NCBI GenBank assembly: GCA_905221605.1
Contig: CAJNDS010001513.1
Coordinates: 723,610-787,609 of the forward strand
DNA length: 64,000 bases
From: Symbiodinium natans
Taxonomy: Eukaryota; Sar; Dinophyceae; Suessiales; Symbiodiniaceae
Direction of reading: 5' to 3'
Position numbers and translations under genes: made by a program. Every line of letters starts with the position of its first letter. Within the stretch, counting starts at the first letter, position 1. The notes beneath the pieces are model-generated. The model was not told the DNA's origin and made no database searches. It was given only the letters and a program-made list of their open reading frames with translations. Positions 58,779 through 64,000 of the stretch are shown here, piece after piece.

Positions 58779-60194
58779 GCAGCCATGTCGCGCTCAGATG
58801 TCTTTCAGAATTCTCTTTTTGTTTTTCAAAATTCTCTTTTAGCTTTTGTCAGCTCTCTCTCTCTCCTCTCTCTCAGCTTGCCCTAAGGTTCGAAAGCCCA
58901 AGCCAGAAGCCTTGCATGTGAGGAACCCCCAGGCAAAGAAGGATGCCCTGGGCGGAGCGCGTTGACGCAACACAAAGGTATGGTCGAAACTAAGGGGGTG
59001 GTAACGGGAATTGGTGCAGTGACAGCAAGGTTGCTATTGAATGCATTTGGGCAGCGAAAACAGGGGTCATGGGTATTGGTGCAGCGGCAATGGATACGGA
59101 AACCAAGCTTGCATTGAGTGCCACGAAAGTGAGAAGCAAGTCATGTATGACGGAAATAGCCACTAGCCCAGTTCAGAGGACTTTCTTAGGCGTTCAGGCA
59201 GAAATGGGCAAGCAACAAAACCTCTAAGCCCTGAACCCCCGAAGCCTCTCTGTGAGCTTCCCGCCAGGTCGCTGTAGTGTCGCTGTCGTAGCCTGTGGCG
59301 ATGCGCCATTGCAGCCAGAGGCGAAGGGTGGAAGTTCTTTCCAGACCAAAGCTTGTAATGTAAAGTCGCGGTTTGGGGTTTAGATCTTAGGGTTTCGGGC
59401 TTATGATTTAGTGTGTAAAATGTGGTTTGCGCTGCGAGTCTGCGACAGGGCTTCCACAGATGTCTTCGCGCAGGAGCCGCGCGGTGCGAGATCGAGATGC
59501 AAAATAGAAGTGCAAATCGGACATAGGGTATTACTGCAGTTCGACGTGAGATGCAAGATGCTGCAAGCAGACGTGCCTCCAGCCCTGCCCATTCCCGGTC
59601 AGATCAGGATCGGTGTTAGTTGCTGTTGGCCTGGACTTTGTGATCGGTTCTGACATTTTTTGTGACCATGAAGGGCATGAAGCGGACATTTCCAAAGTGA
59701 AAATTTCAGGGCGCTGGCCCTTGGTGTCCGTGCTCCGGTTCTTTGGCAATGCGTTGCCGGCCCCCATGTGGGCAGGTACTTCCGTTCAGTCAGTCGACAT
59801 AGACGTAGCGTAGCGTCGAAGACGGATGATGGCGGACAAGTTCTTACTGTAGCTTTTAGGTTTTTGAGTGAAAGGACTTCGGGCAGTCTAGTGTGATGAT
59901 GACGACGACGATGGATGCCGACTACGCTACTTCTAACTGCGGCTTTCGATATGGCATCTAGCGTGCCCGCGTGTCCAACTTGTCGCGGTTGGCTGGAGCA
60001 GCACGGGGCTTTCAACCACCCTCAACTCCAGGAAACATTTAAGATCATGAATGCCGATGACAGAAAATAGTGACCCAAGGCATCTTGACCACGACACCTG
60101 ATGGCTCGAGGGGGGTTTCCAGATCGGTACGGATTGGGTCCGCCTGCACCTTGCTCCAAAGGCTCGGCTCATGTTCCCAAGCTCCCGCCCCCAA

Positions 60195-60245
60195 AGATAT
60201 AGGGGTCGGAATAATTACTGATAGCATTCCCTTATGGTCCCTTTA
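60195..60245. repeat. Possible dispersed short repeat, copy 5
   Basis: GATATAGGGGTCGGAAT is followed by GCATTCCCTTATGGTCCCTT. It shares ATTCCCTTTATG- and GGTCC-like blocks with the copies at 32.16 and 43.38 kb but is the most diverged. Confidence 0.3.
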
Positions 60246-60729
60246 TATTTATGTCCTCATACCTGCCAGAAACCCTAGTCTGACTATTCAGGGCTCTACA
60301 TTACCTTGAGCTGCTGACAGGCACCATGGCGAGCTGCTCGATCAAGTCAGCCGTGCGGGTCGCGCAAGGCAGTGGAGTTTAGGGTTGAATCAAGTTATGG
60401 GCCCGGTATTGTCTCCACTTCTAGGTTCCTGGTACCCGCAAATGTCCATCGTTCGAGTTGCCTCGGCAAAGTTTGGGCAGGCATGCTGAAGCGAGTTGAG
60501 TTCACTTCCAGGACGGGATGAGATGTTTTGGATAGCCATGATGGTTGTTGGAAGCCACAGCCTCTTGCGGCCACAAAGGACCCTCGGCAACACACCGACC
60601 ATTTTTGCGGCCTATTTGCCGGACACCACGGAGTTCAAGAAGCTACCAGTGGAACCTCGTCACAGTATTCAGTGATATTCAGTGCTCAGGCTGTTGTGGA
60701 AGTTGTTGCAGATCTCAACTTGCTCACAG

Positions 60730-63304
60730 GTGTACTGGCTTTCTGGCCTGACATGCACGGATGAGAACTTCTCCCAAAAAGCGGGCGCCTTCCAGGCTGC
60801 CTGCGACAACCAGGCCGCCTTGTTTTCAGCTCTCCCTTTCATCGGCCCGCGTTGTCATGCTGACAGGTTGTCCTGGTGATGCCGGACACATCGCCGCGCG
60901 GCGATGGTGTGCCAGATGAGGAGCAGTGTGCTGCGCATCTACAAGCACGGCAGTGGTGCCTTGAATTTTGCACGAGGCCCCTCTCTTAAGTAATCGTTCC
61001 GAGCAGGGCGTCAGTCCTTCTTTAGATGTAGTTCCGTTGTACGGGAAGTGTCTTACATATAGATATATACACACACTCAAAGTACGATCTTGACAATGGA
61101 ACGGAAGTAGCAGCGGCCATCTCTAGAGGACTCGGGCAGCAGGACCAGCTAGAGGGCGTGGGTTTCTGGAAGCCATGCCCTGTGAGAAGACAGCAGCTGC
61201 ACCGTGTGGGCCTAGCTTGATGACGGATGGGGTGGTGGGGCTGGGGGAGGCCACCTGAAAATGCCCCTCAAGCCGAGGTCTTGGCGGAGACGTTTTGTGC
61301 AGAAAGCAATCATTGGCATGGGTCAGTGGCTGGGGCCCGGCAGGAGCCGCATGCGTACGATTTTGGCATTGGAGCCGGGTTCTACTTGAACGCCACCACG
61401 GACAAGTACAAAACCCACTACAACATGCCACCTGCTTGTTTTTGGAGTTTTAGGAGTCTTAAAGAGCTTGCTTGCTGAAGCCAGAGTGTGCTTGGGTAAG
61501 GTATGATTTTGTGGTCAAGGAGCTTCCTGAGTTTGTGGAGGCCAGTGCGTGCTGGCAGCTGCTTCGTGAGGGAAGAAGGATGTCGTAGACCAGTTTGCAG
61601 TACATACTTGCTGTGTCCACAGTCCCCTGCGACGCTCCCGCGGCTTTCCTGCATCGAGGCGAACTTTCCTGTGACCTCCAAGCGGGCCATCTCTGGCCAC
61701 TCCATGGGTGGCCACGGTGCCTTGACCATCGGCATGAAGAATCCCGACAGGTGGGAGCGATCCTTCACAACGTCACCGTCATGCCTCAAGCAGCCTTGGG
61801 GATGTGAGGGTCACCGTTCAAGCCTCCAGGTTTATGCAAGGGCTGCCGCAGACAAGCTTTCACTGTGCAGGTACACTTCAGTGTCCGCCTTTGCCCCGAT
61901 CTGCAATCCAATGAATGTTCCTTGGGGACAGAAAGCCTTCAAGCTGTACTTAGGGGAGGACCAGCAGGCTGGGTGGTTGGATGTGTTGAAAATGCAGCAA
62001 GTTGCCTTAGCTGGGAAGTACCCTGCAGGGCTGGAAGCAGTACGATGCCACGGAGCTTGTGTCGCAGTACACAGGTGCTTTTTCGGATTGTCGACTTGTT
62101 GCTCAGAATCACGGCAGTCACAGCCTGTCACGTCGGGTTTGCGTGGCGCTGCATCCTGCTGCCATGACGCAGGCAAGGACCTCCACATCCTGTGCGACTG
62201 CGGGACAGCCACTCGTTTCATGATATGGAGCCCTCCAAACACTCCAAATCCAAGAAACATTTTGAAGTCCAGTGCTGTAATATGTAATATGAGAATATGA
62301 GTACGTACAACGAACCACTTAATCCTGAAGCCACATTAAAGGCAGCAAATCATATGTACCTCTTCAATGCTTCAGAGGCAAAGCAGCTGCAAAACATCGT
62401 GCCCCCCGCCAATGCCCTTCAAGCCAAACCAGTGGTGACACTCGTGTCAAACAAGAAGCAATGACGCAGTACCGATGTTCATTTGCAGCAAACCTTAAGC
62501 CCTAATTCCTGAGAGCTCTAATCCCTCGCCCGCAAAGTATAAGCCCTGAACTTTCCCTCACTAGATCAAGACAGACCAAAAGCAACACATCGTCCTGGCC
62601 AAGACAAACAGAGGCAACCAACTCTGGGCCACGTTCAAGAGAAACAACATGTCTCGTATCCAAGATAAAACAGAGGCAAAAAGAGTTCCATTCTGAATCG
62701 AATGCCTCACATTGAAGACCACTAGCAAGGAGCAAAGACAAACCCTAGCTCGAAGCACTTCGGACAGATCTATCACCGCTGCTTGAAATCGTAAATGCAG
62801 ACCCTCTAATCCCTGGGCCCCAAACCCAAAGGGCTTAATCCCTAAGCCCTTTCACCACACGTCAAAGACAAGCCAGATGCTTCAAGCCGGAGAAACAGAT
62901 CCTGCTCCGCCAAAACGTTTTCGTCAATGCCTCACAATCAAGAAATACGAGTAGCAACAGCAGACAATAAATCTAAGCTCTTACCGCTCGTTTTAGCATT
63001 CAAGCCTTGTGCAGGTAGCAAAACACAAAGAATCTTGCGGGGAAGCGGGACCAGTTAGCAGGCTGGAACCAGAGCTTACCAAGGGCGACAACTTTCTTGT
63101 GGGCGACGTGAACCAGCTGCAGCCATTGGCCTTCATTGCTGCTGCTCAGAAGTCGAAGGTCCCGGTCACCTTTAGGACAGCGCCGCAGCATAGCAAAGGG
63201 GCCTTGTTCTACTTTGTGATGAGGGCGCGGGTCGTTCTGTGAGCTATTTGCAGGATGCAGGCTGGCTACGACCATTCGTACTACTTCATGTCCACCTTCA
63301 TTCG
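60730..63304 (+). CDS. ESD: S-formylglutathione hydrolase (esterase D), ten exons seen
   Basis: Hydrolyses S-formylglutathione to formate and glutathione, the last step of glutathione-dependent formaldehyde detoxification; cytosolic alpha/beta hydrolase. Exons by hand: 60730-60813 ([20 protein letters not shown]), 60867-60920 ([18 protein letters not shown]), 61344-61426 ([20 protein letters not shown]), 61501-61540 ([13 protein letters not shown]), 61659-61750 (nucleophile motif GHSMGGHGA), 61871-61967 ([20 protein letters not shown]), 62029-62074 ([15 protein letters not shown]), 62173-62207 ([12 protein letters not shown]), 63084-63175 ([20 protein letters not shown]) and 63254 to about 63304 ([16 protein letters not shown]). 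Phases match at every junction and the joined protein follows the family with almost no gaps. The catalytic Ser (GHSMGG), the Asp in the CDCGTGDNFL segment and the His in YDHSYYF are all present. Intron starts are GC five times, GA twice and GT twice; every acceptor is AG followed by G. Missing: about 60 N-terminal residues and the last dozen or so. The ~880 bp intron at 62208-63083 contains degenerate CCCTAA-like words and nothing else recognisable. Confidence 0.93.
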
Positions 63305-63354
63305 ACCTTTGGCTGAAAGCTTCGGCCTTTTTTGCCGAAAGCTCCGTCTGCAGA

Positions 63355-63741
63355 GGTTCAGAGGCTGTGAGCCGTTCAACCACAACAGCAAACTAGAAGA
63401 GGTAGATATTAAAGTCACGCATGTTCTGTCGCATGTTGTGGACCAACCAAACAAGCGCGAGGTGAGCACTTGGAGCACCATGCTCGCTTTCTGCATGGCG
63501 GTGGTTACAGCGCGTGAACCACATGTGAGCATTGCCCCGGTGCCTTCAAGCACTCCAAAGGCTGATGTAGATATGCGCCCAGTGCCGGTCAGCAGTCTGT
63601 ACATCGCTGGCCTTCATCACTTCACGATTTGCAGGCATGACAAGACAGCCGCAAAACGCCCCCAGCATACTGTCAATTCCCCCACAAAGTGCTTTGGCCC
63701 CCGTCTCGACCGCGTGATTTCCGGAAAAGCACCTCCTCAAG
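63355..63741 (+). CDS. Exon candidates after ESD
   Basis: Two segments look like exons. 63355-63460 (after GTCTGCAG, before GAG/GTGAGC) reads FRGCEPFNHNSKLEEVDIKV. 63634-63741 (after TTTGCAG, before CAAG/GTGAGT) reads HDKTAAKRPQHTVNSPTKCF. Both have canonical GT donors, unlike most introns of ESD. They may carry the ESD C-terminus or begin another gene; the family is not recognised. Confidence 0.28.
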
Positions 63742-63791
63742 GTGAGTGGTGCTTGCCCGTTTAACGTAGGAGGCAGCTAAACAGCCCACAG

Positions 63792-64000
63792 GTGCCCACA
63801 TCCCCGTGAGAATCTGTGCGACAGCCCGAAGTGGTTCTTTTTCTATGTCATGTTAAAGGTTCCCTTGAAACGGAAGTTCGAGATGCGAGACCATGGCTCG
63901 CAGAGCACACAGTCGCGCAGGTTTTTCTGGAGTGTGAGCACCAATTGCTTCGACTTTGAGTCGCAGCAAGCAGAGCAGATTCGAGAAAGAATTGAGGAGG
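63792..64000 (+). CDS. Partial exon at window edge, unknown protein
   Basis: After a CCCACAG acceptor a frame stays open for 69 codons to the end of the window, with ENLCDSPKWFFFYVMLKVPL followed by KRKFEMRDHG and a helical C-terminal part, FESQQAEQIRERIEE. The amino-acid order is protein-like. The gene continues past 64000. Its phase does not fit the donor at 63741, so the two may not be joined directly. Confidence 0.38.

Larger units (their letters stand above)
58513..60729. other. Mostly unassigned; should contain the 5' end of the ESD gene
   Basis: It holds a short TTTAGGG tract (58733-58778), a CT-rich tract (58853-58874) and degenerate CCCTGAACCCC words near 59.23 kb. The first ~60 residues of S-formylglutathione hydrolase must lie upstream of 60730 if the gene is intact, but no frame with the expected N-terminal features was found. 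Confidence 0.4.

Overview
The window looks like nuclear DNA of a dinoflagellate, most likely a symbiodiniacean or related suessialean; the genus is not decidable from sequence alone. Four things point there. Plant/alveolate-type telomere heptamers (TTTAGGG/CCCTAAA) recur inside the sequence. Coding sequence is broken into very short exons. The introns end in AG followed by G and mostly begin with GC or GA rather than GT. The recognisable proteins include alveolin repeats and a dinoflagellate-type copia gag-protease relic. There is no bacterial operon structure, CRISPR array, rRNA or convincing tRNA.

Layout. From 0 to 31.7 kb is gene-poor. It holds interstitial telomere arrays (2.05-2.3, 3.6-3.9, 11.55-11.85, 19.7-21.06 kb), two large blocks of degenerate TTTAGGG-like minisatellite (21.26-22.47 and 23.75-24.64 kb), a 30-33 bp minisatellite (20.1-20.5 kb), purine-rich and TTA-rich stretches (17.8-19.07 kb), and only weak exon candidates (acyltransferase-like at 4.6 kb, membrane-protein-like at 16.2-17.6 kb). 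From 31.7 to about 43.0 kb is the most striking part: about 43 micro-exons on the + strand, each encoding one or two alveolin repeats, with a 1.25 kb TTA microsatellite, short tandem repeats and a ~290 bp telomere array in the introns. From 43 to 48.7 kb little is recognisable. From 48.7 to 50.3 kb there is an ankyrin-repeat gene; from 52.4 to 53.4 kb a decayed minus-strand Ty1/copia-like fragment; from 54.9 to 55.8 kb the C-terminal part of a multi-pass membrane protein; from 56.1 to 58.5 kb a secreted Cys-rich protein with an unusually long exon; and from 60.7 to 63.3 kb a ten-exon S-formylglutathione hydrolase gene (ESD) whose catalytic Ser, Asp and His are all visible.

All confidently recognised cellular genes lie on the + strand, as expected for dinoflagellate unidirectional gene clusters. 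They share no obvious pathway: alveolins build the cortical alveolar skeleton, S-formylglutathione hydrolase clears formaldehyde, and the ankyrin, membrane and Cys-rich proteins have no assignable role. Exon models were derived by hand from reading frames and AG/G boundaries. First and last exons of every gene remain uncertain.
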